A stretch of DNA of 64,000 nt from Vandiemenella viatica (taxonomy: Eukaryota > Arthropoda > Insecta > Orthoptera > Morabidae): contig JARYHS010006964.1 in the NCBI GenBank assembly GCA_031002005.1, forward strand, positions 5,084,001-5,148,000, read 5' to 3'. The position numbers and the translations under genes are program-made. The first letter of the stretch is position 1, and every line of letters starts with the position of its first letter. Below are positions 23,291 to 34,810 of the stretch, in pieces. Under the pieces are notes generated by a model that had not been told where the DNA came from, did not search any database, and saw only the letters and a program-made list of their open reading frames with translations.

Positions 23291-23933
23291 GGGAATTGCC
23301 ACGGAAGATTATCTATATTGCAGTAAAATTAATAATAATAATAAAATTAGTTCTCTCCTGACTTCAATAACACCAATAGCCAGCAACTACAGCTAACACC
23401 TCGCCATTAAGAATGTACAGTTTTCATCATTTTAATTCGCCGCTGTATGGAACCAGCAATATTTAGCTGCTACATTACATGACGATTTTGTGTCAAAAAC
23501 TTTTTTATTTGTTTTTTATAATGAGTTTCTAGTTTACTCACCACTTGGGACGTTCAGTAGTAAACTACATTGCCCTGCAAGAATCTGTTATTTTTGTCTC
23601 ACTTTTGATGAAAATCCAATTTGCTATAACTCTTTACTGCATTCTCCTATTATAAACAGTCTACTAGCAAAACCTGTGATTCAAATTTGCGCAAATTCGC
23701 TTTGTTATTTTCTCAATTAAAGTATCACTGATTTAAGAGGAAAAAATCTACTTGAAAACTTACTTTAACACGTTTTTCTCGCGACATAGTTTCAAGAGTA
23801 CAATGGTTTCAAATCGGTATTTGTAGTATTACATCGGCGGATTCCACGGAATAAATTGTGTCTATAAGTCACTAGTGGCTTAGAATATTCCCTGTTAGTT
23901 ATACTAAGATGGGTAAAGGTTTCTCCTCCTTTT

Positions 23934-24323
23934 CTAACTATTTATTTTTGTTTGGGAATAAATATTTCTTCCTCCATTCTCCTCAAACACTTCCCAGATC
24001 CATTCCACCGTAACTGTGCCCTTTAACTGTGAACCTTTATATGAAGTTCCTTTCCAGTTCGGTGACATGTACCTTCCAATAACCGTATCTATAACCATCT
24101 TCCCTTTGGGCGACTGGTTTAATGTATATCCTCTAATATCTATAGTCACTGCTTCATGATCACATACTCCTTCTTTAACCTGAGATTCCAGAAAATAGTC
24201 ATCAGGTTTTATTAAGAAGATATCCAAAATGTTTCGCCTCTGATCCACTACTTGTGTAAAAACTCTTTCTCCCACTAACATATTTGAAACGTCTATTCCA
24301 ATGCAATATTTTTCTTTATTCAC
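23934..24323 (-). mobile_element. LINE endonuclease-domain fragment
   Basis: A 129-codon minus-strand frame. RRNILDIFLIKPDDYFLESQV followed by GVCDHEAVTI matches the end of apurinic-type LINE endonucleases (NxLDLxxT...SDHxAV, with the catalytic His). Nothing upstream extends the domain. This is my best reading of an otherwise anonymous frame. Confidence 0.5.
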
Positions 24324-24330
24324 TTAATAT

Positions 24331-24903
24331 CCAGGGTCTAAGCCAGAGGAAATGATGACAAACTGAAATGAATCGGTCTATGATTATTACCTTTAGACAT
24401 AGTTGTCAGTAAGAAGTGCGCCCACCTTGAGCACCTGCACATTCGTTGATCCGTGCCGGCATTGCTTCAGTGTGTTCGGATGTATTCTTAAGGTATGTCT
24501 TTCTATGCGTGCATGTTTTTTGCAGTCAGCTGTTCACAATTTGAGTTGGGTGACCATACGATCTTATTTGTCTACTACTGGAACTCCAGACATGCTCAAT
24601 TGGGAACAAATCTGGAGACCATGCCCTCCAAATTGTGGACGTAATGCTTTTCAAGGCTTGTATTGTGATGGCCACAGTATGAGGACTGGAATCATCCTGT
24701 TGGAAGATGTGATTTGGATAGTGGATATGAAGGGTTTCACAGTATGGTGCAGCCCCCCGTCCATATAGTGTTGGGTTCTCATTATGTCTTGAACAACCAG
24801 CAACTCTATTCTGCTGTCGAATCTGATTGCTCCCAAACCATGACACCAGTGGCTGAACCTGTGTGACGTTTTGAAATCATAGCAGGGTAAGCCTTTTCTC
24901 AAT

Positions 24904-24904
<1 letters not shown>
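24331..24904 (-). mobile_element. Tc1-like transposon fragment, copy 1
   Basis: The minus strand shows IFQQDDSSPHTVAITIQALKS then WRAWSPDLFPIEHVWS, the second and third catalytic blocks of Tc1 transposases (usually QQDNARPHTA and SPDLxPIEHxWD). Here the Asp of the second block is kept. The segment parallels 42173-43290 but stops at the A-tail of the RTE fragment. Confidence 0.7.
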
Positions 24905-24956
<52 letters not shown>

Positions 24957-25520
24957 CGTCAGTCTTTTGACTGGTTTGATGCAATCCTCCATCCCGTCCT
25001 ATCCTGTGCTAACCTCTTCATTTCTACATACCCCTTTCAACCCACGTCCTCAATTATCTGCTTCATATATTCTAATCTCTGTCTTCCTCTACACTTCTTA
25101 CCGTCGACTGTTCCCTCCACTAACAAATTAACCAATCCAGCATGTCTCAAAATATGACCTACCAGCATGTCTCTTCTTTCTGTAAGCTTCTTCCACAAAA
25201 TTCTTTTCTCACCCATCATTTCTAAAACTCGTTCATTTCTTACTTTCTCAGTCCACTTAATTTTCAGCATTCTTCTGTAGCACCACATTTCAAATGCTTC
25301 AATTTTCTTTATTTCCGGTATTGCTAAAGTCCATGTTTCACTACCATAAAGTGCTGTGCTCCACACAAAGAGTTTTAAAAAGTTCTTACTAATTCCCAGA
25401 TCAATATTTGAAACTAAAAGGTTTCTCTTTTTTAAGAAGGCATGTTTTGCAAATTCTTATATGCTTTTAACATCATTCCTGCTTCAGCCATCGGTTGTAA
25501 TTTTGCTTCCCAAGTGACAG
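24905..25520 (-). mobile_element. RTE-like LINE, 3' part, with A-tail
   Basis: The T46 run at 24906-24951 is the A-tail read on the plus strand, next to CTGACGACAGCA. A 109-codon minus-strand frame (25366-25037) reads SGSETWTL-type STALYGSETWTL, then FEMWCYRRMLKIKW and GRQRLEYMKQII, the typical C-terminus of RTE-like polymerases. The 5' continuation is across the CR1-like insertion at 32660-32890, and the reading frame resumes exactly (EVSEF then CHLGSKITTDG). Confidence 0.8.
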
Positions 25521-26008
25521 AGTTGCAGTTGGACGGTCACGCAGTACAGTCGCGTGATTTAGCTTGACATTTTATTTTTAGTGGTGTGTGGTTTTAGTTA
25601 GTTTTATCTTTGAGTGTTTACATTTGTAGAAAGTAGAGGTTAGTTGCAGGTGGACGGTCACTCCGTAAAGTAGCGTTATTTAGCTTGACATTTTATCTTT
25701 AGTGACGTGTGAATTTAGTTAGTTTTATCTCTGAGTGTTTACTTTTGTAGAAAGTAGAGGTTAGTTGAAGTTGGACGGTAACTCAGTAAAGTAGCGTGAT
25801 TTAGCTCGACATTTTATTTTTAGTGGTGTGTGGATTGAGTTAGTTTATCTCTGAGTGTTTACATTTGTAGAAAGTAGACGTTAGTTGCAGTTGGACTGTC
25901 ACTCAGTAAAGTAGCGTGATTTAGCTTGACATTTTATTTTTAGTGGTGTGTGGATTTAATTAGTTTTATCTCTGAGTGTTTACATGTGTAGAAAGTAATG
26001 GTTAGTTG
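25521..26008 (+). repeat. 5' UTR monomer array of the LINE, first part
   Basis: Four units at a period of 120-121 bp, each with GTTGCAGTTGGACGGTCACT, GCGTGATTTAGCTTGACATT and TCTGAGTGTTTACATTTGTA. The array resumes in register after the 1.88-kb insertion. Tandem 5' monomers in LINEs commonly serve as promoters; here that is inference. Confidence 0.85.
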
Positions 26009-27888
26009 CATGGAGGAAGGAATAAATGGAGACGACGCAAGAGACCTTTACCACGCATGGGAGTGAAGCAGGCCGGCGGAGGAGTGGGGGGGCATGGCCG
26101 GAGTGGTGGGGGCTTGACCGCTTCCCAACAAACACGGGGAATATATACAAACACCTCAAGGGGACTCTAGGATAAACGTGACGCCGCAATCTGGTGATGG
26201 ATTATTATGTAACTCGATGAGATAAATAAAAAATGAAAAATAAAATTTTTTGATATCCTGCTTAGTTTTCGAGATATTCTGTCTCAAATGTGAAATGGTT
26301 TTGGTTGAAATTCAGAAGAAAAAATTATTCAAAGTCAAATTTTATGATGAATTTTTATTTAAAAAGACGAGATAAATAAAAAATAAAGAGTAAAATTTTT
26401 CGATATTTCACCTAGTTCTCGAGATATACTGTCTCAAAAGTGAGGTGTCTTGAGTTGAAATGCAGAAGAAAAATTTCGCAAAAGTCAAATTTAATGATGG
26501 ATTCTTATGTAAAACGACGAAAAAACTCGATAATAAGGAATAAATGTTTTCTATATCTTGCCTAATTGAGGGGTTTAGGTTTGGATGCAGGCTGGACCAA
26601 AAATTATAAATTAATTCTGTCAAAGCCACAATGATTACATGGTTGACATGCAGAATGGATATTTCAGTTTTATTACTACCACTTGTGGTTAGTCTGAAAT
26701 GTGTCCTAGACCAGAAAAAAAGTAAGAGGACCCACTCTAGGGATGAGCAACCCAGACATTTTGTAGGCTGGTACCAGAAATAAAATGTTTCCGCATAATT
26801 TATAGTTAGTAGGCCTATAAAGTGTATCAACAAAAAGTAAAGAGTGATACTTTACTATAATGTATGGTGTTCTTTTAAGTAACTTCAAGCAAGTGTGCTC
26901 CAATCATAAATGCGATGATGAGTCACTGTCTGAACAAGCGTATACTTTTTTCAACAAAATAACTTATCACGCTAGAAGAACTCTACTTCAACTTCTGTTT
27001 AAAAAGGGCAGAGGCTTTATTATTACCTTTAAAAATAAAAGAGCCGTTTCACAATTGTTGCTATTACAGGAATGTACAAGGAACTTTATGACACAGAATT
27101 TGATTCATTACTTTCCTTTACTTCACATTATTAATAATGAATTAACATGTGGTTAAAGGTAGGGACCGTGCACAAACTACACGGCCCGGTCCGGGGGGGG
27201 GGGGGGTGATGGAAGGCTACGATTTCAAAATCGGTAAAAATAGGTATAGACGTATTTACAAACAGAATCAAGTCTTATATGAAGCTTTAAAAATAACCTA
27301 AGTCAGTGGCCTGAAATAGCTATTTAAAAAAATTAATAACTCTCACAGCTTCTCACATAACAGTTAATTTCATCATCCATTGTCAGTATAATCAGCAACG
27401 TGACGAAAGAAATCGTAATAGTAAATTCACTGAATCGCGAAGTAAAACACGCCCCTTTAAATCTCATTTTAAACACTCGTTAAAAAATAATGCTAGTCTA
27501 TTATGTGCAAGTTTGCTGATTTTCTACACTACACCAAGAAAAATTTGAGATCAAAGTCATCCCATTGAGAGCTATGACTAAATATTTATAGACGTGCTGG
27601 AAAGTTTGCTGTGTCTACCGCTCACTTCAACAACGTTAATTACAATTCAACTTACTTATGAAATGATATTCCAGGTTCTTTCCTGTCTGGCCTATTTGTG
27701 CAACCGTACGCAACACAAGCTGGCATTTTTAAACACTTATACACAATACTAAATGAAATAATCACTGCATCTACCACAATGTGAACACCTTAATTGTTGG
27801 GAAGCGCCATATGGTCGCTGCCGGTGCTGCCACCATGCGGGAGAGTTTAGTGCTTGCTTCACCGATTTAACGTCACTTCTCCTCCATG
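26009..27888. mobile_element. 1.88-kb DNA transposon of unknown superfamily
   Basis: Ends are inverted: CATGGAGGAAGG on the left and the complement of CATGGAGGAGAAG on the right, with looser symmetry (GCATGG, CGCTTCCCAAC) over about 100 bp. The flanks repeat GTTAGTTG (26001-26008 and 27889-27896), an 8-bp target duplication; a 12-bp reading (TGGTTAGTTGCA) is possible if the ends are trimmed. It interrupts a LINE monomer, which proves the insertion. I see no transposase. The frames at 26408-26833 (minus) and 26860-27156 (plus) are unrecognised, so it is probably non-autonomous. 8-bp duplications occur in hAT and P superfamilies. Confidence 0.75.
26196..26580. repeat. About 149-bp tandem repeat inside the transposon
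   Basis: Two and a half units. Shared blocks include GAGATAAATAAAAAAT, TCGAGATAT..TGTCTCAAA and CAGAAGAAAAA..TT, starting near 26218, 26367 and 26518. Confidence 0.6.
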
Positions 27889-28600
27889 GTTAGTTGCAGT
27901 TGTAGGGTCACTCAGTATAGTCGCGTGATTTAGCTTGACATTTTATTTTTAGTGGTGTGTGGATTTAGTTACTTTTATCTCTGAGTGTTTACATTTGTAG
28001 AAAGTAGAGGTTAGTTGCAGTTGGACTGTCACTCAGTAAAGTAGCGTGATTTAGCTTGACATTTTATTTTTAGTGGTGTGTGGATTGAGTTAGTTTTATC
28101 TCTGAGTGTTTACATTTGTAGAAAGTAGACGTTAGTTGCAGTTGGACTGTCACTCAGTAAAGTAGCGTGATTTAGCTTGACATTTTATTTTTAGTGGTGT
28201 GTGGTTTTAGTTAGTTTTATCTTTGAGTGTTTATATTTGTAGAAAGTAGACGTTAGTTGCAGTTGGACTGTCACTCAGTAAAGTAGCGTGATTTAGCTTG
28301 ACATTTTATCTTTAGTGACGTGTGAATTTAGTTAGTTTTATCTCTGAGTGTTTACTTTTGTAGAAAGTAGAGGTTAGTTGAAGTTGGACGGTAACTCAGT
28401 AAAGTAGCGTGATTTAGCTCGACATTTTATTTTTAGTGGTGTGTGGATTGAGTTAGTTTTATCTCTGAGTGTTTACATTTGTAGAAAGTAGAGGTTAGTT
28501 GCAGTTGGAAGGTCACTCAGTAAAGTAGCGTGTGTGGATTTAGTTAGTTTTATCTCTGAGTGTTTAATTTTGTAGAAAGTGGTGTGTAAATTTGCTTAGT
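27889..28600 (+). repeat. 5' UTR monomer array of the LINE, second part
   Basis: About six further 120-bp monomers, the last truncated, then a diverged leader up to ORF1. The pair near 28260-28490 shares private variants (CTTTAGTGACGTGTGAATTT; GTTGAAGTTGGACGGTAACT) with the pair near 25640-25880. This indicates a block duplication of monomers. Confidence 0.8.
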
Positions 28601-28804
28601 CTCTGATTGTTTACTTTTTGTATGAAGTACAGGTTGTTAGCAGGTTAACGTCTTTTCCTCAGTAGCTTATCTTTGTGTTACATTTTATCTCTAGTGGGGT
28701 GTAGATTTGATTAGTGTTCTCACCGAGTTTGTGCAGTTTATCCAACGTACAGATTAGTTCGACTTTCTGTTCATTTTTCTCTTTTTTCGATTTTAAAAAG
28801 CAGT

Positions 28805-29775
28805 ATGTCTAGGGACTGTGATTGCTGTGTGCAGACGCGATCTGAGGTGGCTGATCTGCGCGCTCAGCTTGCTGCTGTGTTAGCGAAAGTTACACAGCCG
28901 GAAGCTGCCGTAGAAGGTTGCAGCAGATGTGATATTGGGGAACTCGATGTAGCCACGCCGCTCACTGATTCACTTATGTCGAGCATTGTACCTGCAACCC
29001 AGGCTGAAAAGCTGGAGGCTGTGCCTAGGTCACCTGACGGTGACTGGCATATGGGTACCAGACTTCGAAGCCGCTCACGGGGGCAGTCGAACAGGCTTAA
29101 AGGCCAAGACGGTGAACTTGTTCGACTGTCCAACCGGTATGACGTATTGTCGGAGGCTGATTCAGTCCCGCAATTGTCATCCTGCGAGCTGACGGCCCCC
29201 CAGCCCAATAGGTCTGGGCGATCGCAGAAGGGTATTCTGCTAGTTGGGAGCTCTAATGTTAGGCGGTTTATAGAGCCCCTTAGGGAAATGGCGGATTACT
29301 CGGGAAGAAATCCAACGTCCATTCGGTGTGTATTCCGGGTGGTCTGATCCGAGATGTGGAGCAGGCCATCCCGGATGCCATAGAACGGACGGGGTGTAGC
29401 CAACTGCAGATTGTAGCTCACGTCGGCACCAACGATGCTTGTCGCCTTGGGTCGGAGTTTATCCTCTCTTCCTTCCGGCGGCTGACTGAAAGGGTGAACA
29501 CTGTGGCAAGTGGCCGCAAGATTTCGGCGAAGCTAACCATCTGTAGCATCGTAGACAGAGTTGATTGTGGACCTATGGTTCAGAGCCGTATTGAGGGGCT
29601 GAACCAGAGACTACGACGTTTCTGTGATGATATTGGCTGCAGATTTCTCTATCTCCGCCACAGGGTTGAGTCATGTAGCGTTCCCTTGAATAGGTCAGGT
29701 GTGCACTACACACGTGAATCGGCTACACGGGTGGCAGGGGCCGTGTGGAATGCACTGGGTGGTTTTTTAGGCTGA
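28805..29775 (+). CDS. LINE ORF1: GDSL-type esterase protein (frameshifted)
   Basis: The first segment (28805-29347) has an N-terminal Cys-rich and Ala/Leu-rich possible coiled coil (LRAQLAAVLAKVTQ), then a charged linker and GILLVGSSNVRRF, block I of the SGNH/GDSL fold. After a frameshift at about 29305-29335 the product continues to 29775 with HVGTNDA (block III) and SGVHYT (block V, catalytic His). CR1-clade ORF1 proteins are known to carry such esterases. It overlaps the first ORF2 Met by 31 nt. One frameshift separates it from an intact frame. Confidence 0.75.
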
Positions 29776-32587
29776 GGGAGGAAGACCCGAAACATGAAAT
29801 ACAGTTATGGGCAACCCAATCAGATACAACACCGGAATGTAGGAGGAACGTAAAAGAGTCACAACAGTTAAAAGTACTCGTAATTAACTGTAGAAGCGTT
29901 TGTAACAAACAACCAGAACTTGAAAGCGTTATTTGTAGCACAGAAGCGGATATCATTATCGGTACAGAAAGTTGGCTAAAACCGGAAATAAGTTCCGCCG
30001 AAACTTTTAAAGATAGCATGAATGTTTTTCGTAAAGACAGATTACATTCTCATGGAGGTGGGGTATTTATAGCTGTGAGTAAATTCCTCCCATGTAATGA
30101 AATAGACGTCGATACTAACTGTGAAATCATATGGATTAAACTCAATGTTGCTGGGTCAAAACTCGTCATAAGCGCCTTCTACCGTCCACCCGATTCTGAC
30201 ATAGCTATCGCCGAGGAATTAAGAAGTAATGTTAACAGTATAGCTAGCCGTTTTCAGGACCATGCTATGATTCTGGGAGGCGACTTCAATCTGCCTTATA
30301 TCGACTGGCGAAATTATGTTCACATTACTGGTAGCAGGGATAAGGCAGCTTCTGAAGTAATTCTCGATTTATTCTCCGATAATCATCTCGAGCAGCTAGT
30401 TAATGAACCTACGCGGTGTCATAACGGTAGCGAAAATATTTTAGATTTGCTAGTTACTAACAGGCCAGAATTTCAACGACCACTGGAATAAGCGATCACA
30501 AAGCGGTAATTGCTACTATCAAATTAATGACCAAGCGAAAAAGGGGAAATGGACGGATTGTATACAGATTCAGTAAGGCCTCAAAGGAGTGTTTTAGAAC
30601 CTACCTGAGGAATAATTACCATAACTTTAAGTTAACAAAGGACACCGTTGAAGAGATGTGGCATCGATTTATACATATAGTCCGGGAAGGTATGGAAATA
30701 CATATACCGAAGCAGAAAATAAATGGGGAGAATGATCCACCGTGGTACACATGCGAAGTCAAAAGATTACTCAAAAAACATAGAAGGATACACGCACGCT
30801 ACAGAAGGAAGAGGTCTCGCAGCGATTCAGAAACCTTGGCTGAGTTAAGAGGACGTGTGAAGAATGTGATGCGTGAGGCCTTCAACGATTTTCATTCAAA
30901 CACTCTGTCTAAGAGTCTCGCAGAAAACCCAAAAAAAAAAAATTTGGTCGTATGTTCGAAAAGTCAGTTGTACCAACAGCAATATTCCAGCACTAGTTCG
31001 CGAAGGGTCCGAGGTTATTGAAAGCCGCGATAAAGCTAATGTACTAAATACTGTATTCAAAAATTCATTTACTGACGAAAATAAGGATAGCATTTCCGTT
31101 TTCCCACGTCGTGTCGAGTTGGAGATGGAATCATTACGAATAGATACTGCAGGTATCATAAAGCAATTAGAGCTCCTAAAGTGGGGGAAAGCACCTGGCC
31201 CGGATGGTATTCCAGTAAGAGTATTTTCAGAGTATGCGGCGGAAATCGGGCCATTTCTGTCTGATATATTCAGTAAAACCCTAGAAGAGCGAAAAGTACC
31301 TTCTGACTGGAATATAGCGCAAGTAACTCCGATTTTCAATAAAGGTGATCGAAGCGATCCTGGAAACTATCGTCCCATATCTATAACATCTGTTTGTAGT
31401 AGAGTTATGGAGCATATTATATGCTCGAACATTATGAATTTCCTAGATGAAAATAATTTGCTTACAACAAATCAACACGGATTTTGGAAGAAAAGATCAT
31501 GTGAAACACAGCTGGCCCTATTTACACACGACGTAATGAAAGTTATTGATGCAGGTTCACAAGTAGATGCAATTTTTTTAGATTTTCAGAGAGCCTTTGA
31601 CACTGTGCCACACAACCGCCTTTTAGCGAAACTACGAGCGTACGGTATATCGGATCAGCTTTGCGAATGGATAAAGGATTTTCTAACTGGTCGATCGCAG
31701 TATGTCGTTGTTGAAGGAGAAAGTTCTTCGAATCTAGATGTCACATCGGGTGTACCTCAAGGAAGTGTAATAGGACCACTTCTATTCTTAATTTTTATAA
31801 ACGATCTCGGAGACAAAGTGAAAAGCCTTTTTAGATTGTTTGCTGATGATGCGGTTATTTACAGGGAAGTAAGGAATTTGGCCGATTGTTTAACAATTAA
31901 GCGTCATCTGGATGTTATTTTGGCATGGTGCGCTGAGTGGCAACTCACACTAAATTGTAAAAAGTGTAAGACAATGAGCATAACTAACAAAAAGAATCCA
32001 ATTGTTCAGAAATACGAGGTAAACAGTTCAGTTATTGATATGGTCGATTCCATGAAATATTTGGGATTAACAGTACAAAGGAACATGAAATGGGACTTAC
32101 ATATTAATACGTTGGTAGGAAAGCTAATTCTAGGCTGCGGTTCCTAGGTCGAATTTTGAAAAATTGTAATGAACAAACAAAGGAGATAGCGTACAAATCT
32201 CTTGTGCATCCACACTTGGACTATTGTTGTGCCATTTGGGATCCGTTTTGTAAGGGGCTGATTGAGAGCACAGAGAAAGTACAGAGAAGAGCCGCTCGAT
32301 TCGTGACCGCTTGCTACAGTCCTTATGAAAGCATTACAGAACTGATTAGTAAACTCAGCTGGGAGTCTCTGGTAGATAGACGACGCACGTTTCGTATAAA
32401 CTTATTGGTAAACATGCGTACTCCCACTTTCACTTACGAGTGTAGTGAAATACTTCGTCCACCAACCTATTTGGGTCAGCATGACAGGAAAGATAAAATT
32501 ATAGAAATAAGGTGCCGCACTGATTCTTATATGAATTCCTTTTTTCCTCGTTCCATTAGGGATTGGAATGCACAACAAAGAGATTAG
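29745..32587 (+). CDS. LINE ORF2: endonuclease-reverse transcriptase (frameshifted)
   Basis: APE-type endonuclease motifs: VLVINCRSVCNK, GTESWL, SAFYRPPD, LGGDFNLPYIDW, ILDLLVTN and, after a shift near 30480, GISDHKAV. The RT core follows: GKAPGPDGIP, DRSDPGNYRPIS, IFLDFQRAFDTVPH, SGVPQGSVIGPLLF and FADDAVI (catalytic FADD variant). The C-terminus has HLDYCCAIWDP, QRRAARF and FPRSIRDWN. Breaks occur near 30480, in the A-run near 30931-30942 (slippage-prone) and near 32125. It nicks target DNA and copies its own RNA in place. Three frameshifts make this copy inactive as read, unless one is a sequencing error. Confidence 0.85.
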
Positions 32588-32659
32588 GTTTGGTGCTGAG
32601 CACCCTCTGCCACCCACAGTTTTGTGATTTGCAGAGTATATATGTGGATGTGGATGTGG

Positions 32660-32890
32660 AACTCACTTACTTCTCCTGTTGCATCCGATCCTAATTTTAT
32701 ATTTAATCTACTGTGATTGGTATTATTTCTGCTACATTTCATCATTTTAGTCTTGCTTTGATTTATATTCAGTCCAAAATCTTCCTTCAGTATTTTGTTC
32801 ATGCCATTCAATAACTTCTCAATATCCTTACAATCACTTTCGCACGGGCCACAAGACGTCACCGTCACCACAGTAGGCTATTATAAACCG
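32660..32890 (-). mobile_element. RTE-like LINE, 5' part of the split copy
   Basis: The minus-strand frame gives LLNGMNKILKEDFGLNINQS, then KTKMMKCSR and a LGSDATGEVSE end, the region just after the RT palm in RTE-like elements. It joins in frame to 25520 once the CR1-like insertion is removed. Upstream the similarity fades near 32890, so the copy is 5' truncated. Confidence 0.75.
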
Positions 32891-34504
32891 AAAGCTAGTA
32901 TTCAAGAGACTACAAATTTTACTCACTTGCAACCTATTTGGCTGAGCACCCCACATACAAAAAATTACTTACAATTACATACATGCAATGCACAACTATT
33001 ACGTTATAAGCACAGATAGATAGATTTTGTGATTTTAGGCACATTTTGAAGTGCTTATTAGAACCATAATTTGTTAGAGAGCTAAACTGAATGTGAAATT
33101 TGTACACATACCGTAGGGACATGCTGTAAGATGCGCAGTTTGTCTTTCCTGACATACATAGTTTTGACGTGCTGATAGCAGTAGATCATGTCTGATGGGG
33201 GCTGCAGTGATAACAGTCGCCTTGAATCGTGAGTTATTATCCCTTCTTTATAGTTAAAAATCTCAATTTAGTGTTTGTAAAATACAGGCACGCCAAACGA
33301 TATGTAGTGCTGTCGAGACACCACTGTGATTCTCTCGTCCAGAGCCAAGAAGAAGAGATGGATTAGGAATGTAGCGAAGCCCCTTCAATGGTTTTAGATG
33401 TGTAATTGCTATTTATATATGTATATACTTCATCATATGCTAAATCTGGAGTGATTGTGGTGAACTGCAGCATGAAATTATTAAAAATCGCACATAATTT
33501 TACTGAGAACTCAAGTAAGAAGCTTCTTTCCTTGATATTCGCTAGGGTTATTACTTTCTCCTTTCCGTTTTGTTATTTCTTTCTTGTGTTATGGGTGCAG
33601 CAGTCGTCGAGACTGCTGTGGGTCGTGTTCCTGGTAAGCGATGACGTTTGCTACTCCTCATGGTCTGCGATAAACAGAATGAGTCCGCTGTGTGATTAAT
33701 ATCCAGCTGCTGGCGTCATTCAGCTACTGCTATTCTCCATCCATTTTCCGCCAACATTAGCTTAACTGCGAAGTGAGTTCACAATTTAACAGAGAATAAC
33801 TAATAATCTAAGGATGATCACAGTGTAAGAGGAAACCAAACTATTATATTACTGCCAAACCGGTAAGCGGAATGTCTTAGCTAAATTTCATTGCTTGGCA
33901 CTTGCTATTTTCATGAAGCAGATACATAATTAAAAGTGTCACACGAACTCACAAATGATGCAAAATTATGTTACATCAGCCATTGCGTATATATATAGAC
34001 GAACGAGCATACGATAACATAACTTTTTTTTTAACAATTTTCATCTGAGTGGATCCATTATTGCATAAGATCACATTGTCAATTAGTTTACAATTACAAT
34101 TGTCCTATTCTTTCTTAATTCCAAAAATACTGGGTTACATAAGATGAGATACATTTATCTTCGTTGAATACTGTTAGTTTTTACCTGAGTATCCATTGTT
34201 TTGATCAGTAAGAAGATGGCATCAACCTTATACATGGAATACTGACTTATCATCTTTAATTTATTATACTGTATCTTGATTTGTTCAATCGCACCTAAAG
34301 TGAAAACACCTTAACTAACTGTGATTGTGCTAAATATAATTTTGCATAGGAAAATTGTAAGATTAATAAAGATTGTGGTTACTTAAAAAAAAAAAACAAA
34401 AAAAAAAACAAAAAAAAAATACCATAGTATATGTATTTATTGAATGGCTCTTTGATACAATAATATAACAGAACACAATTAGCTTTAATTATTTTCTTAA
34501 CATT
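32891..34504. other. Spacer downstream of pseudogene A
   Basis: No gene recognised. A-rich runs interrupted by C at 34385-34421 may be an old retroposon tail. Short open frames here have no recognisable domain. Confidence 0.35.
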
Positions 34505-34590
34505 TTTATTGTACTAAGGGACTATAAGGTAGTTACAAAATTATACTACATCTCCGCCTGGAGCAGATCAGGCGAGGCCACTTTATACCT

Positions 34591-34810
34591 CAGTGGATGA
34601 AATGCACTGTTGTTCTTTTCTCTGCCAGATACTGTGGGCAATAAAAGCTGAGACCCTGGCTTTGCCGTGGTTTGGTGCCATATAATCTTATGTAGGACTA
34701 CACATTATAGGATCCAACTTGTCCTAGAGGTGGCTTTCAGTATCATTATGTCAGTATACTTTGCAGGTGGCATACGAGGTACAGTCTGCATAGGAGAACC
34801 ACGCCACTAT
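34591..34810 (-). pseudogene. Pseudogene A exon 6: broken cytoplasmic tail
   Basis: Aligns with gene B exon 6 from its acceptor (ttttacag|A) onward. The first full codon, TCG in B, is TAG here (34809-34807). After WRGSP and a related stretch, a 1-nt deletion shifts the frame just where B has its tyrosine motifs, and a TAC in B is TAG here. The region corresponding to the stop is near 34591. An AATAAA at 34510-34505 follows. Confidence 0.7.

Larger units (their letters stand above)
25521..32659 (+). mobile_element. CR1/L2-like LINE, near full length, nested and interrupted
   Basis: It contains a 5' UTR of about ten 120-bp monomers (25521-26008 and 27889-28600, split by a DNA transposon), ORF1 with a GDSL-type esterase, ORF2 with endonuclease and reverse transcriptase, and a short 3' tail of GGATGT repeats (about 32643-32659) rather than poly(A). 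A microsatellite tail and little or no target duplication are typical of CR1/L2. It landed inside the RTE-like LINE. Four frameshifts keep it from being intact, but the motifs are otherwise well preserved, so it is fairly young. Confidence 0.85.
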
